From Halolamina sp. CBA1230 (lineage in GTDB: Archaea > Halobacteriota > Halobacteria > Halobacteriales > Haloferacaceae): a stretch of DNA of 64,000 nucleotides. This document shows, in pieces, positions 10,402 to 19,690 of the stretch. The position numbers were made by a program, and so were the translations under genes. How positions within the stretch are numbered: position 1 is the first letter of the stretch; every line of letters starts with the position of its first letter. Location: assembly GCF_002025255.2 (NCBI RefSeq), contig NZ_CP054587.1:2542001-2606000 (forward strand), in the 5' to 3' direction. A model generated the notes under the pieces. The model had not been told where the DNA came from and did no database searches. It saw nothing but the letters and a program-made list of their open reading frames with translations.

Positions 10402-10468
10402 TGGGCCGACCGCGCTCCCAGCCGCCGGCGACCCACCGTCGCGGCCTCCCGCGCTCGGAGGTCGGTCG

Positions 10469-10891
10469 ATGAGCCTGACGCTGTCGGACGAGGCGCGCCG
10501 ACACATCGCCGCGTTCGCCGACGTGGCCGACGTGACGCCGGTGGACTGTCTGGTCGAGGACGACCGCGCGGTGTTCGTGATCCCCGCCGGCGAGATGGGG
10601 ACGGCGATCGGGCCGGACGGCGAGACCGTCGAGGCCGTCGAGGCGCAGCTGGGCACCCGCGTCGACCTCGTCGAGGACGCCGACGACCCAGCCGCGTTCG
10701 TCGCGAACTGCCTCGCGCCCGCGGCCGTGCGCAACGTCACCCTGTCGACCCAGGGCGGCAGCACCGTCGCGTACGTCGAGGTGCCACAGGGCGACCGCGG
10801 GGTCGCCATCGGCGCCGGCGGCGAGTCGATCGAGGCGGCACGGGAGCTCGCTGCGCGGCACTTCGACATCGAGGACGTCCAGCTGGCGTAG
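10469..10891 (+). CDS. nusA: NusA-like transcription elongation factor (KH domains)
   Basis: 140 residues, the short archaeal NusA that consists only of two KH RNA-binding domains. GXXG-type loops are visible at MGTAIGPDGETVEAVE (about residues 45-60) and RGVAIGAGGESIEAAREL (about 111-128). In archaea it lies between rpoA'' and rps12 as here, and is thought to act on RNA at the polymerase exit. The 67-bp spacer after rpoA'' holds nothing recognised. Confidence 0.93.
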   Translation: MSLTLSDEARRHIAAFADVADVTPVDCLVEDDRAVFVIPAGEMGTAIGPDGETVEAVEAQLGTRVDLVEDADDPAAFVANCLAPAAVRNVTLSTQGGSTVAYVEVPQGDRGVAIGAGGESIEAARELAARHFDIEDVQLA

Positions 10892-10963
10892 CCGGGACGG
10901 GCGCAGATCGGAGTAGCGCCACCTCTAACGCGTTCTCGCCCCGTCTCTTCTCGCCGAAAGGGG

Positions 10964-10975
10964 ACGCTTAAGTGG
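10964..10975 (+). promoter_or_regulatory. Candidate internal promoter for rps12-rps7
   Basis: A GCTTAAGT box is centred about 26 bp before ATG 10996, so a transcript from it would be leaderless or nearly so, which is common in haloarchaea. It suggests that the two ribosomal protein genes can be transcribed apart from rpo-nusA. Confidence 0.45.
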
Positions 10976-10995
10976 CTCCGTCGAAGAGTGAGGGT

Positions 10996-11424
10996 ATGGC
11001 GAACGGCAAGTACGCCGCGCGCAAACTCAAGAAGGACCGCCAGAAGCGGCGGTGGTCCGACTCCGAGTACGCGCGCCGGGAACGCGGACTCAAGGAGAAA
11101 TCCGACCCGCTCGAGGGCGCCCCGCAGGGTCGCGGGATCGTGCTCGAGAAGGTCGGCATCGAAGCGAAACAGCCCAACTCGGCGATCCGGAAATGTGTCC
11201 GGGTCCAGCTCATCAAGAACGGGAAGCAGGTCACCGCGTTCTGTCCCGGTGACGGCGCGATCTCGTTCATCGACGAGCACGACGAGGTCACCATCGCCGG
11301 CATCGGCGGCTCGAAGGGTCGCGCGATGGGTGACATCTCCGGCGTCAACTACAAGGTCGAGAAGGTCAACGGCGTGTCGCTGATCGAACTGGTTCGCGGG
11401 AACGCGGAGAAGCCAGTCAGATGA
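10996..11424 (+). CDS. rps12: Ribosomal protein uS12
   Basis: 142 residues, archaeal/eukaryal type uS12 (Rps23 family). Recognised by [26 protein letters not shown] and [15 protein letters not shown], which surround the decoding centre. An upstream Met at 10972 exists in frame, but [11 protein letters not shown] at 10996 is the canonical start and fits the promoter spacing. The stop overlaps the rps7 start by four bases (ATGA). Confidence 0.97.
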   Translation: MANGKYAARKLKKDRQKRRWSDSEYARRERGLKEKSDPLEGAPQGRGIVLEKVGIEAKQPNSAIRKCVRVQLIKNGKQVTAFCPGDGAISFIDEHDEVTIAGIGGSKGRAMGDISGVNYKVEKVNGVSLIELVRGNAEKPVR

Positions 11425-12038
11425 GCGAGGAAGAAGCCGCCGAGGCCGAGGAGGCCGAGGCAGAGACCGAGGAGTCCTCGGCCGGCGCGGACCTGTTCGG
11501 CGTCTGGGACGTCTCCGACATGGAGTACTCCGACCCCTCGACCCAGCGCTACCTCAACGTGACGCCCGTCGCCCACACGATGGGTCGGCACGCGAGCAAG
11601 CAGTTCGAGAAGTCCGAGATCAGCGTGGTCGAGCGACTGATCAACCGGCTGATGCAGACCGAGGACAACACCGGTCACAAACAGAAGACGACCCGCATCG
11701 TGCGGGACGCCTTCGAGATCGTCCACGAGCGGACCGAGGAGAACCCCGCGCAGGTGCTGGTCGAGGCCGTCGAGAACGCGGCCCCGCGCGAGGAGACCGT
11801 CCGCCTGAAGTACGGCGGGATCTCGGTCCCGAAAGCCGTCGACGTGGCGCCCCAGCGCCGCGTCGACCAGGGGCTGAAGTTCATCGCGCAGGGCACGCTC
11901 AACGCCTCGCGCAACACGACGACGCCGGCCGCGGAAGCGCTGGCCCAGCAGCTGATCGGCGCCGCCGACTACGACGTGAACGTCTACCCGATCTCCCAGA
12001 AGGAGGAGACCGAGCGCGTCGCGGCCGCGGCCCGCTAA
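11421..12038 (+). CDS. rps7: Ribosomal protein uS7
   Basis: 205 residues. The acidic N-terminal extension (about 25 residues of Glu/Ala) is haloarchaeal; the core has the 16S-binding [19 protein letters not shown]-type helix, [20 protein letters not shown] and the beta-hairpin [20 protein letters not shown]. It nucleates assembly of the small-subunit head. ATGA overlap with rps12. In many haloarchaea EF-2 follows nearby; here four unrelated genes separate them. Confidence 0.97.
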   Translation: MSEEEAAEAEEAEAETEESSAGADLFGVWDVSDMEYSDPSTQRYLNVTPVAHTMGRHASKQFEKSEISVVERLINRLMQTEDNTGHKQKTTRIVRDAFEIVHERTEENPAQVLVEAVENAAPREETVRLKYGGISVPKAVDVAPQRRVDQGLKFIAQGTLNASRNTTTPAAEALAQQLIGAADYDVNVYPISQKEETERVAAAAR

Positions 12039-12039
12039 C

Positions 12040-12082
12040 GTCCGCGATTTCCCTTTCGTTTTTCGAGCCGGGATAGCCCGGG
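12040..12082 (+). terminator. Candidate terminator after rps7
   Basis: A T-rich run (CCCTTTCGTTTTTCG, T5 at about 12059-12063) is followed by a GAGCCGGG/CCCGGGCTC inverted repeat. U-rich tracts end transcription in archaea, so this is the probable end of the rpo/str transcript. Confidence 0.45.
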
Positions 12083-12136
12083 CTCCACACCGGAGTGCGG
12101 TGCGTTTTTGCGCCACGCGTGTCGAGCCCACGAGTC

Positions 12137-13351
12137 GTGCCCTCCACCGTCGTTCGGAAGTTCTACCTGTTACAGGCGACCCGGTCGGTCGGGTTCATCT
12201 CCCCGATCTTCACGCTGTTTCTCCTCCGTGACCTCTCGTTCACCGTCGTCGGGTCGCTGAGTGCGCTGTCGGCCGCGGTCGTCGTCCTCGGCGAGGTGCC
12301 GACGGGGTACGTCGGCGACCGGCTGGGTCGGCGGACGAGCATCGGGCTCAGTATCGGACTGAAGGCGGCCTCGCTGCTGGGGTTCGTGTTCGCCCAGTCG
12401 GCCGTGGGCTACGCGGTGTTGTACGTCCCGTGGGCGCTGGGGCTGACGTTCGCCTCGGGTAGCGTCGACGCGTGGCTCTACGACACGCTCAGCGAACGGC
12501 TCGACGCCGGCGAGTTCACCCGCATCCGGGGCCGAGGTGAGGCGGTGATGGCGTGGAGTTCGGTCGTCACTGCGGTCGGCGGTGGGGCGCTCTACGGCGT
12601 CGACCCGACGTGGCCGTTCCTCGCCAGCGTCGGCCTGAACCTCCTCGGGCTGGCGGCGCTGGCCTCGCTGCCGAAGAACCGGGCCTACCGCGACGGTGAG
12701 GGTGGCGGTCCGACTGCGGCGGAGACGTTCGGGGTGCTCCGGCGGGCCGTCGCCCGCCCGTCGCTCCGGTCGTTCGCGCTCTACGCCGGCCTCTTTTTCG
12801 CGGTGCTGAGCGCGTCGACGACGTACGTGCAGCCGATCGCGGAGTCGATGTTGGAGACCACGATCCCGGGGGACCTCCCCGTCGGGCTCTCGCTGGGGCT
12901 GTTGTACGCGAGCTTCAGCGGTATCACCGCGGTCGCGAGCGGGCGGGCTGGGGCGATCGAGGACCGGCTGGGGACGCGACGCCTCCTGATCGTCGTGCCC
13001 GTGCTCACGAGCGGGCTGCTCGTGCTCCCCCGGCTAGCGCTGATCGCCGCGCTCCCGATGTTCGTCGCCCAGCGTGGCTCCCGAGCGTTGTTGCTCCCGG
13101 TCGTCAACGGCCGCGTGAGCGAAGCCGTCGACGACGCCGGCCGGGCAACGGCAGTCTCGGCGGTGTCGCTGCTGACCAAGCTGTACAAACTCCCGCTGGC
13201 GGTCGGGGCGGGCGTCCTCGCGGACGCGCTGGGCGAGACCAGCGCCGTCGCCGCGCTCGGGGGCGTGTTCCTCCTCGTCGCCGCCGCGTCCACGGTCGCC
13301 CGGCCGCTTCGACTCCTCGACGACGGCGCCGATCAGGGGGGCGCCGCCTGA
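12137..13351 (+). CDS. MFS transporter
   Basis: 404 residues with about 12 hydrophobic helices. The loop-2 motif of the major facilitator superfamily is visible as PTGYVGDRLGRRTSIG (about residues 52-67), and the equivalent in the C-terminal half as GAIEDRLGTRRLLI. Such proteins move small molecules by proton or ion coupling; the substrate cannot be read from sequence. GTG 12137 is preferred over an upstream ATG at 12095 because MFS proteins begin close to TM1 (FYLLQATRSVGFISPIF). It opens the group of genes that separates rps7 from EF-2. Confidence 0.85.
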   Translation: MPSTVVRKFYLLQATRSVGFISPIFTLFLLRDLSFTVVGSLSALSAAVVVLGEVPTGYVGDRLGRRTSIGLSIGLKAASLLGFVFAQSAVGYAVLYVPWALGLTFASGSVDAWLYDTLSERLDAGEFTRIRGRGEAVMAWSSVVTAVGGGALYGVDPTWPFLASVGLNLLGLAALASLPKNRAYRDGEGGGPTAAETFGVLRRAVARPSLRSFALYAGLFFAVLSASTTYVQPIAESMLETTIPGDLPVGLSLGLLYASFSGITAVASGRAGAIEDRLGTRRLLIVVPVLTSGLLVLPRLALIAALPMFVAQRGSRALLLPVVNGRVSEAVDDAGRATAVSAVSLLTKLYKLPLAVGAGVLADALGETSAVAALGGVFLLVAAASTVARPLRLLDDGADQGGAA

Positions 13352-13387
13352 CAGAAAGCCTTTGGTCGACGGTGGCGACTACCTGAT

Positions 13388-14740
13388 GTGGACCCCGACA
13401 CGCTCTCCCGCCGAACGGTACTTGCCCTCTCGGCCGTCGGGCTGGCCGGCTGCAGCGCCCCCGACGAGCCGACCGAGACAGACACCGGCAGCGACCCCTC
13501 CGACCCGTCCAGCTACGACCCCAGCCTCGACCACGACGAGACGGCGTGGGACGGCTACGACCCGGAGTGGTCGGCGCCGACGAGCGCCGCCGAGACCGAA
13601 CTGGAGACCGAGGTGCTCGCCGAGACGCTGGAGATCCCGTGGGATCTCTCCTTCACCGGGAACGGCGAACTGTTCCTGACCGAGCGAACCGGCGACGTGC
13701 TGCGCTACGCCGACGGCGAGACGACGACCCTGTTCGAGCCCGAAGACGCCATCCCCGCCGGCTCCGTCGAACCCGGCAGCGACGAGGACAGCTGGTTCGT
13801 CGACGGCGGCGAGGGCGGGACGATGGGCGTCGAAGCCCACCCGAACTACCCCGACGTGCCGCTGGTGTACGTTTACTACACCGCGACGACCGACGAGGAG
13901 CCCGTGGTCCGGCTCGCGGCGTTCGAACCCGACAGCGAGAACCCCGGCCAGCCGGTCTCCGTGCTCGCGGAGTCGCCCGCCAGAGCCGGCACCAGAACGA
14001 ACATCCACAACGGGGGCCGGCTACGGTTCGGCCCCGCGAACTACCTCTGGGTGACGACCGGCGACGCCGGCAACGGCGAACTCGCTGCCGACCCCGACTC
14101 GCTGGCGGGCAAAGTGCTGCGGATGACGCCCGACGGCGAAGGGGCTCCAGGCAACGAGAGCATCGGCGACCCCCGCATCTTCACGATGGGCCACCGGAAC
14201 GTGCAGGGGCTGAGCTGGCTCCCCGACGCGACGCCGGTCGCCGACGAGCACGGCCCCGGGCCGGACGAAGTGAACGTGCTCGAGGCCGGCGCGAACTACG
14301 GCTGGCCCGACGCGCGCCGCCCCGACGAGTACCAGGGGACCGACTACCACCGACCGGTCGCGAGTTCGGCGCTCGTCGAGGCGACGTGGGCGCCCTCCGG
14401 CTCCTCGTTCTACCGTGGCGAGGCGGCGCCGACGCTGCAGAACCGGCTGCTCGTGGGGGCGCTGATCAATCAGCGACTCAAGGCGTTCACGCTGACCCCG
14501 GAGGGCGAGGAGCTGCCCGCCCTCGGCGAGACCGGGAAGCGCCACGAGGCCGACTGGCTGGACGACGAGTACACCGTGACCAGCCACGACCTGCTCGTGA
14601 ACGAGCTCGGGCGCATCCGGCACGTCGAGGAGGGGCCCGACGGCGCGCTGTACGCGATCACCTCCAACCGCGACGGGCGGGCGAACGAGCCGTTCCCGCG
14701 GGAGATCGACGACGTGCTGGTGCGGATCACCGAGGCCTAG
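13388..14740 (+). CDS. PQQ-dependent sugar dehydrogenase-like lipoprotein (GSDH family)
   Basis: 450 residues. It starts with a Tat-type lipoprotein signal: SRRTVLALSAVGLAGC, lipobox LAGC at about residues 19-22, so the mature protein is probably anchored outside the membrane. The rest is a six-bladed glucose/sorbosone dehydrogenase propeller: LEIPWDLSF, LFLTERTGDVLRY, VEAHPNYP, WVTTGDAGN, and GHRNVQGLSW near the active-site His/Arg. Such enzymes oxidise aldoses with PQQ; whether this organism makes PQQ is not shown here. GTG 13388 is the start; a TATA-like AGCCTTTGG at 13357-13365 fits a leaderless transcript. Confidence 0.87.
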   Translation: MDPDTLSRRTVLALSAVGLAGCSAPDEPTETDTGSDPSDPSSYDPSLDHDETAWDGYDPEWSAPTSAAETELETEVLAETLEIPWDLSFTGNGELFLTERTGDVLRYADGETTTLFEPEDAIPAGSVEPGSDEDSWFVDGGEGGTMGVEAHPNYPDVPLVYVYYTATTDEEPVVRLAAFEPDSENPGQPVSVLAESPARAGTRTNIHNGGRLRFGPANYLWVTTGDAGNGELAADPDSLAGKVLRMTPDGEGAPGNESIGDPRIFTMGHRNVQGLSWLPDATPVADEHGPGPDEVNVLEAGANYGWPDARRPDEYQGTDYHRPVASSALVEATWAPSGSSFYRGEAAPTLQNRLLVGALINQRLKAFTLTPEGEELPALGETGKRHEADWLDDEYTVTSHDLLVNELGRIRHVEEGPDGALYAITSNRDGRANEPFPREIDDVLVRITEA

Positions 14741-15480
14741 TCGGCGCCCGCGGCGACGTAATCCCGGGTCACGTCGACCAGCGCCTTCCGGTACTCGCTC
14801 TCGGAGGGGTCGGCCGCGAGCGAGCGGAACGCCTCGGCGAACGTCTCGAGGCCGATCTCCGGCGCGTCGTCGGCGGCCGCGTGCGCGAGGTCGTAGATCC
14901 GGTGGTCGGGGCCGACGAGGTCGTGGCGTTCGACCAGCGCGAGCGCGAAGGCGGCGTTGACCGCCGTGATCTCCGGATCCGCGCCCGGGGTCGCGAGCTG
15001 CCAGCCGGCCGGCGCCGCGGGCGGTCGGTCGGCGACGGCGTCGGCCAGCCGGGACTCGAGGAACGTGACGAGCTTCCCGCCCGGCGCGACCGAGAGCGTG
15101 ATGTCGTCGGCGTAGATGTCCTTCATGTGGTTGGCGAGCTGGTGGACGTGGGCCAGCTTGCGCTGTTCGACGCTCTCGCCCGCCAGTGCGAGGAAGATCG
15201 CCTCCCGCGTCGACTGGTGGTGGGAGGGGTGCTGTTGCTCGTAGCGGGCCATGTGGGAGAGCTCGTGCAGCGCCAGCTCCCGCGCCATCGCGCTCGTGGC
15301 GGCCTGTCGGGAGATGTTGAGCACGTGACGGTCCTCGTAGTGGCCCGCCCAGGTGCGCTCGTCCGGATCGTCGCGCACGCGGACGTGGACGGGGAGTTCG
15401 ATCTCGCTCTCGGTCTCTAAGAGGTCTGCTGCGCCGAGGAACGGCTCCGCGGGGCCGTTGTCGGGGAGTCGTATATCCAT
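14737..15480 (-). CDS. DUF5781-like protein with HExxH motif
   Basis: 247 residues, soluble and acidic. It carries HELSH (with LALHELSHMARYE around it), the zinc-binding signature of gluzincin metallopeptidases, followed by a His-rich stretch PSHHQS. It resembles the haloarchaeal DUF5781 family, for which I know no assigned function. It is convergent with the sugar dehydrogenase (the stop codons overlap by 4 bp) and divergent from the membrane gene at 15618. The start MDIRLPDNG at 15480 is preferred over a Met five codons upstream. Confidence 0.75.
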   Translation of the reverse strand: MDIRLPDNGPAEPFLGAADLLETESEIELPVHVRVRDDPDERTWAGHYEDRHVLNISRQAATSAMARELALHELSHMARYEQQHPSHHQSTREAIFLALAGESVEQRKLAHVHQLANHMKDIYADDITLSVAPGGKLVTFLESRLADAVADRPPAAPAGWQLATPGADPEITAVNAAFALALVERHDLVGPDHRIYDLAHAAADDAPEIGLETFAEAFRSLAADPSESEYRKALVDVTRDYVAAGAD

Positions 15481-15617
15481 GTGTGTCAGTACCACGGGGT
15501 AGAGGGGGAAGACGATTGTGGTGAGGGAGATCGCCGCGCGGGTAGGATCGAACTACGACTCTTCGGGCGACGCCGGCCGGGGAGTAGCCTTATTCAGCCG
15601 GCGAGCCACTACCACCC

Positions 15618-16079
15618 ATGCGCGATGCGATCGCCAGGTTCGACGACGCCGTTCGTGCGGTCGGCGACCCCGAGGAGCCGTCGCCGCCGCTGACGCTCCG
15701 GGCGGCCTGTTCGTACCTGTTCCGGCGGGCGGTCCCGGCGCTGGTGCCGGTCGCGGTCGCCGTCGTCGGGCAGTTCCTCTTCACGAACCCCACGAGCGGG
15801 CTGTTGACGTTTGGCGGTGTCGCTGCCGCGATGGTCGGCGGCGTCGCGGGCGCCGCGCTGGCGCTGGACCGACGGATCACGGCGCTTGTGGCCGCTGTGG
15901 GGAGCGCCGCGCTGTTGGTCGGCCTCCCGTTCGCGATCGCGGGCAGCGGCGACCTGTTCGCGGTCCAGACCGGACTGTTCGGCGTGGTGACGCTGTTCGT
16001 CGCGGCGGTCTGCTACGCCGAGACGGCCGGGCTCTCCCGGGCTGCCGGGACGGCCGATACCGCGGCGACAGGGGAGTAA
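15618..16079 (+). CDS. Multi-pass membrane protein, unknown function
   Basis: 153 residues with a soluble N-terminal 25 residues and about four hydrophobic segments (ALVPVAVAVVGQFLF, LLTFGGVAAAMVGGVAGAALAL, ITALVAAVGSAALLVGLPF, LFGVVTLFVAAVCY). No catalytic motif recognised. A TATA-like GCCTTATTC at 15587-15595, about 26 bp upstream, fits a leaderless transcript and supports this start. It is the last gene before EF-2. Confidence 0.7.
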   Translation: MRDAIARFDDAVRAVGDPEEPSPPLTLRAACSYLFRRAVPALVPVAVAVVGQFLFTNPTSGLLTFGGVAAAMVGGVAGAALALDRRITALVAAVGSAALLVGLPFAIAGSGDLFAVQTGLFGVVTLFVAAVCYAETAGLSRAAGTADTAATGE

Positions 16080-16145
16080 CGAAATCGCCCGCTGTGGCGG
16101 CCACAGCGGCGTGTGCCGGTGGCACACCCGCTCCGTGAAACACTA

Positions 16146-16156
16146 CCCTTTTGACC
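16146..16156 (+). promoter_or_regulatory. Candidate promoter of EF-2
   Basis: A T-rich box CCCTTTTGAC is centred about 27 bp before ATG 16179, which gives a leaderless transcript. EF-2 thus probably has its own promoter after separation from rps7. Confidence 0.4.
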
Positions 16157-16178
16157 CCGCCACGGGTAGCCCACGCCA

Positions 16179-18368
16179 ATGGGCCGACGTAAGAAAATCG
16201 TCCAAGAGTGTGAGCGGCTGATGGACACGCCGGAGAACATCCGGAACATCGCCATCGCCGCACACGTCGACCACGGGAAGACGACCCTTTCGGACAACCT
16301 CCTCGCCGGCGCGGGGATGATCTCCGAGGGGACGGCAGGCGAGCAGCTCGCGATGGACACCAAGGAGGACGAGCAGGAGCGTGGGATCACCATCGACGCG
16401 GCGAACGTCTCGATGACCCACGAGTACGAGGACACCAACCACCTCATCAACCTGATCGACACCCCCGGCCACGTCGACTTCGGTGGCGACGTGACCCGGG
16501 CGATGCGTGCCGTCGACGGCGCGCTGGTGGTCGTCGACGCCGTCGAGGGCGCGATGCCCCAGACGGAGACGGTGCTCCGACAGGCGCTGCGGGAGGGCGT
16601 GAAGCCGACCCTGTTCATCAACAAGGTCGACCGCCTGATCTCCGAGCTCCAGGAAGGGGAGGAGGAGATGCAGGAGCGACTGCTCGGCGTCATCGCGGAC
16701 GTGAACGAGCTGATCCGCGGGATGATCGAGGAGATGGACGACATCGACGACGACTGGACGGTCTCCGTCGAGGACGGCACCGTCGGGTTCGGCTCCGCGC
16801 TGTACAAGTGGGGCGTCTCGATGCCGTCGATGCAGCGCACCGGCATCTCCTTCGAGGACATTATCGAGATGGAGCGCAACGACAAGCGCGACGAGCTCCA
16901 CGAGCGCTCGCCACTGTCGGACGTCGTGCTCGACATGGTCTGTGAGCACTTCCCCAACCCCGTCGACGCGCAGCCCCACCGTGTCCCGCGCATCTGGCGT
17001 GGCGACTCCGAGTCCGAGCTGGCCGAGGACATGCGGCTGGTCAACGAGGACGGCGAGGTCGTGTTCATGGTGACCGACATCTCGATGGACCCCCATGCCG
17101 GCGAGATCGCCACGGGGCGTGTGTTCTCCGGCACCCTGGAGAAGGGCCAGGACCTGTTCGTCTCCGGCACCGCCGGGAAGAACCGGATACAGTCCGTCGG
17201 GCTGTTCATGGGGAGCGAGCGCGAGGAAGTGGATCGCGTGCCCGCGGGGAACATCGCCTCCGTCACCGGGCTGCGCGACGCTATCGCCGGCTCGACGGTC
17301 TCCTCCGCCGAGATGACACCGTTCGAGTCGATCGAACACATCTCGGAGCCGGTGATCACGAAGTCCGTCGAGGCCCAAACCATGGACGACCTGCCGAAGC
17401 TGATCGAGACGCTCCAGCAGGTCGCCAAGGAGGACCCGACGATCCAGATCGAGATCAACGAGGACACCGGCGAGCACCTGATCAGCGGGCAGGGCGAGCT
17501 CCACCTCGAAGTGATCACCCAGCGCATCGAGAAGGAGCAGGGGATCCCGGTCAACACCGGTGAGCCGATCGTCGTGTTCCGGGAGCAGCCTCAGGAGGAC
17601 TCCCGGGAGGTCGAGGGCGTCTCGCCCAACCGCCACAACAAGTTCTACATCTCCATCCACCCGATGGATCAGGAGATCGTCGATGCCATCAAGCTGGGCG
17701 ATGTCTCCATGGACATGCCCGAACTGGAGCGCCGCGAGGCGCTGCAGGACGCCGGCATGGACAAGGACACCTCCCAGAACGTGGAGACCATCCACGGCAC
17801 CAACATCCTCATCGACGACACGAAGGGGATCCAGCACCTGAACGAGACGATGGAGCTGGTGGTCGAGGGGCTGCAGGAGGCGCTCGACGACGGGCCGCTG
17901 GCCGCAGAACCCGTGCAGGGGACGCTGCTCCGCCTGCACGACGCCCGGCTCCACGAGGACACCATCCACCGCGGTCCCGCGCAGGTCATCCCCGCCGTCC
18001 GTGAGGCGGTCCACCACGCGCTGATCGACGGCGAGATCCGGCTGCTGGAGCCGATCCAGAACGTCCGGATCGACGTGCCCAGCGAGCACATGGGTGCCGC
18101 CTCCGGCGAGATCCAGGGCCGCCGTGGCCGCGTCGACGACATGTACCAGGAGGGCGGCCTGATGGTCGTCGAGGGCGTCGCGCCGGTCGAGGAGATGATC
18201 GGCTTCTCCAGCGACATCCGGAGCGCGACCGAGGGTCGTGCGTCCTGGAACACCGAGAACGCCGGCTTCCGCGTGATGGCCGACAACCTCCAGCGCGAGC
18301 AGATCATGGAGATCCGCGAGCGCAAGGGGATGAAGCTCGAGCTCCCCGAGTCGGTCGACTACATCTAA
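16179..18368 (+). CDS. fusA: Translation elongation factor EF-2
   Basis: 729 residues, full-length archaeal aEF-2, the GTPase that moves tRNA and mRNA through the ribosome. Visible: G1 [11 protein letters not shown] (about 27-37), switch [14 protein letters not shown] (about 94-105), G4 NKVDR, and the domain IV tip [16 protein letters not shown], whose second His is the diphthamide site. The C-terminal [12 protein letters not shown] is typical. The gene is monocistronic as far as spacing shows. Confidence 0.98.
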   Translation: MGRRKKIVQECERLMDTPENIRNIAIAAHVDHGKTTLSDNLLAGAGMISEGTAGEQLAMDTKEDEQERGITIDAANVSMTHEYEDTNHLINLIDTPGHVDFGGDVTRAMRAVDGALVVVDAVEGAMPQTETVLRQALREGVKPTLFINKVDRLISELQEGEEEMQERLLGVIADVNELIRGMIEEMDDIDDDWTVSVEDGTVGFGSALYKWGVSMPSMQRTGISFEDIIEMERNDKRDELHERSPLSDVVLDMVCEHFPNPVDAQPHRVPRIWRGDSESELAEDMRLVNEDGEVVFMVTDISMDPHAGEIATGRVFSGTLEKGQDLFVSGTAGKNRIQSVGLFMGSEREEVDRVPAGNIASVTGLRDAIAGSTVSSAEMTPFESIEHISEPVITKSVEAQTMDDLPKLIETLQQVAKEDPTIQIEINEDTGEHLISGQGELHLEVITQRIEKEQGIPVNTGEPIVVFREQPQEDSREVEGVSPNRHNKFYISIHPMDQEIVDAIKLGDVSMDMPELERREALQDAGMDKDTSQNVETIHGTNILIDDTKGIQHLNETMELVVEGLQEALDDGPLAAEPVQGTLLRLHDARLHEDTIHRGPAQVIPAVREAVHHALIDGEIRLLEPIQNVRIDVPSEHMGAASGEIQGRRGRVDDMYQEGGLMVVEGVAPVEEMIGFSSDIRSATEGRASWNTENAGFRVMADNLQREQIMEIRERKGMKLELPESVDYI

Positions 18369-18402
18369 CGCGTCGGCCACCGAGGTTTTCAGTCAGAAGC
18401 CA

Positions 18403-18414
18403 GTCATTTTTGAT
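18403..18414 (+). terminator. Candidate terminator after EF-2
   Basis: A T-rich stretch (CATTTTTGATG, five T) lies about 40 bp after the EF-2 stop and directly before the next start codon. It may end the EF-2 transcript. Confidence 0.35.
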
Positions 18415-19044
18415 GTGACAAAATCCTCGGTAGTCACACGTCGGTCCGTGCTGAAAGCCGGCGTCGCTATCAGTGGGTCAGCTGCCACTGCGTCGGCGTT
18501 GCTCGCGACCCAGCCCCGGCCCGCAGTCGCCACGAGCCACTTCACTGCGGGCAATGTATCGGTCTCAAACGAGAGCGGTGAACTGTCGACACTGACGCTC
18601 TCGCCGAGCATCGGCGTCGAGTGGAACGAGCTCTCGACGGCCGTCGAGGAGGTGAAGTTCCGGTTCAAGACGGATATGGGTGGCAGTGTATCGACCGCAC
18701 ACACTGAGACGAAAACCGTGGGATCGCCGGGAACGAGCGGGTCGACGTCGTTCGACTCGTTCAACGGCGGCGAACAGATCCCGCTTCTGAGTAACAATGG
18801 TGGCACCGTCTCGGCCGGCAAGTTCGATGACCCAACCGCCGGCGATGGAGAGTCCGTGACGACAGAAGTCGGGCTTGTCGTGGAGGGAATCTTCCAAACC
18901 GAGGGTGGGAACACGACCATCGTCTCGCGCACACTCAGCAACGGTGACCCGCTCGTCGACACCGCCTTCGACGTCACCGTTACCCACGAGTCCGATCCGT
19001 CGACGGGCGTCACCGACGGCGAGGCCGGAACGAACGCGAGTTGA
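18415..19044 (+). CDS. Tat-exported protein of unknown function
   Basis: 209 residues beginning with a Tat signal: TRRSVLKAGVAISGSAATASALLA, twin Arg at residues 9-10 and an Ala-rich cleavage region around PAVATSH. No Cys lipobox, so a secreted soluble protein. The mature part is Ser/Thr/Gly-rich with alternating short strands and no Cys or catalytic motif I recognise. GTG 18415 is the only start upstream of the twin arginines. Function unknown. Confidence 0.7.
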   Translation: MTKSSVVTRRSVLKAGVAISGSAATASALLATQPRPAVATSHFTAGNVSVSNESGELSTLTLSPSIGVEWNELSTAVEEVKFRFKTDMGGSVSTAHTETKTVGSPGTSGSTSFDSFNGGEQIPLLSNNGGTVSAGKFDDPTAGDGESVTTEVGLVVEGIFQTEGGNTTIVSRTLSNGDPLVDTAFDVTVTHESDPSTGVTDGEAGTNAS

Positions 19045-19165
19045 ACAGTCCGGGTCGCAGCGATCGTCGCCGAGCGTGTCACACCCCGGGAAGGCTTATG
19101 TCCACCCCGCCGCTCCCTCCGCCCGTGTTCCGTTCGTATCCGACGCCCGGAGGTGAGGTCCGACG

Positions 19166-19690
19166 ATGAGCCACGCCGACAGGGTGGCGACACACACGCT
19201 CCGGCTCGAACTCGACGACGAGCCGGGCGAGCTCGCGGCCGCGCTCGACCCGATCGCCGAGAACGGGGGGAACCTCCTCTCGGTGTTCCACGAGCGCGGG
19301 AGCCGCACACCCGGCGGGCGCATCCCGGTCGAGGTGGCGCTCGACTGCCCGTGTGCGCGGTTCGACGATATCGTCGACGGACTGCGCGACCAGGGCGTGA
19401 CCGTCGTCGCCGCCGACGAGGAGTACTACGGTGAGGCGTTCCGCGTGCTGCTGACCGGCCACCTGGTGGATACGGATCTCTCGGAGACGCTGCGTGAGAT
19501 CGAGAGCGCGTCGACGGTCGCCGTCGAGGAGCTCTCGCTGTCGGCCCCCGACGGCGTCGAGGCGGTGTCGAGCGCGTACCTGCGCTTGGGCGCCCGCTCG
19601 GGTGAACGCGGGACCGCACTGGAGCAGGTACGGGAGATCGCCGACCGGAAGGGGCTGACCGTCGTCGAGCCGCTGGAGGCGAGCGGATGA
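19166..19690 (+). CDS. ACT-domain amino-acid-binding regulatory protein
   Basis: 174 residues. The N-terminal ACT domain shows LRLELDDEPGELAAALDPIAENGGNLLSV, the usual strand-loop-helix that binds an amino acid at the PGEL turn. A second ACT-like half runs from about residue 85 (AFRVLLTGHLVD). Its stop overlaps the start of the homoserine dehydrogenase gene (ATGA), so it probably senses threonine, methionine or another pathway product and controls that enzyme; this is inferred from the neighbour. A TATA-like GGCTTATG at 19094-19101 may be the promoter. Confidence 0.85.
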   Translation: MSHADRVATHTLRLELDDEPGELAAALDPIAENGGNLLSVFHERGSRTPGGRIPVEVALDCPCARFDDIVDGLRDQGVTVVAADEEYYGEAFRVLLTGHLVDTDLSETLREIESASTVAVEELSLSAPDGVEAVSSAYLRLGARSGERGTALEQVREIADRKGLTVVEPLEASG

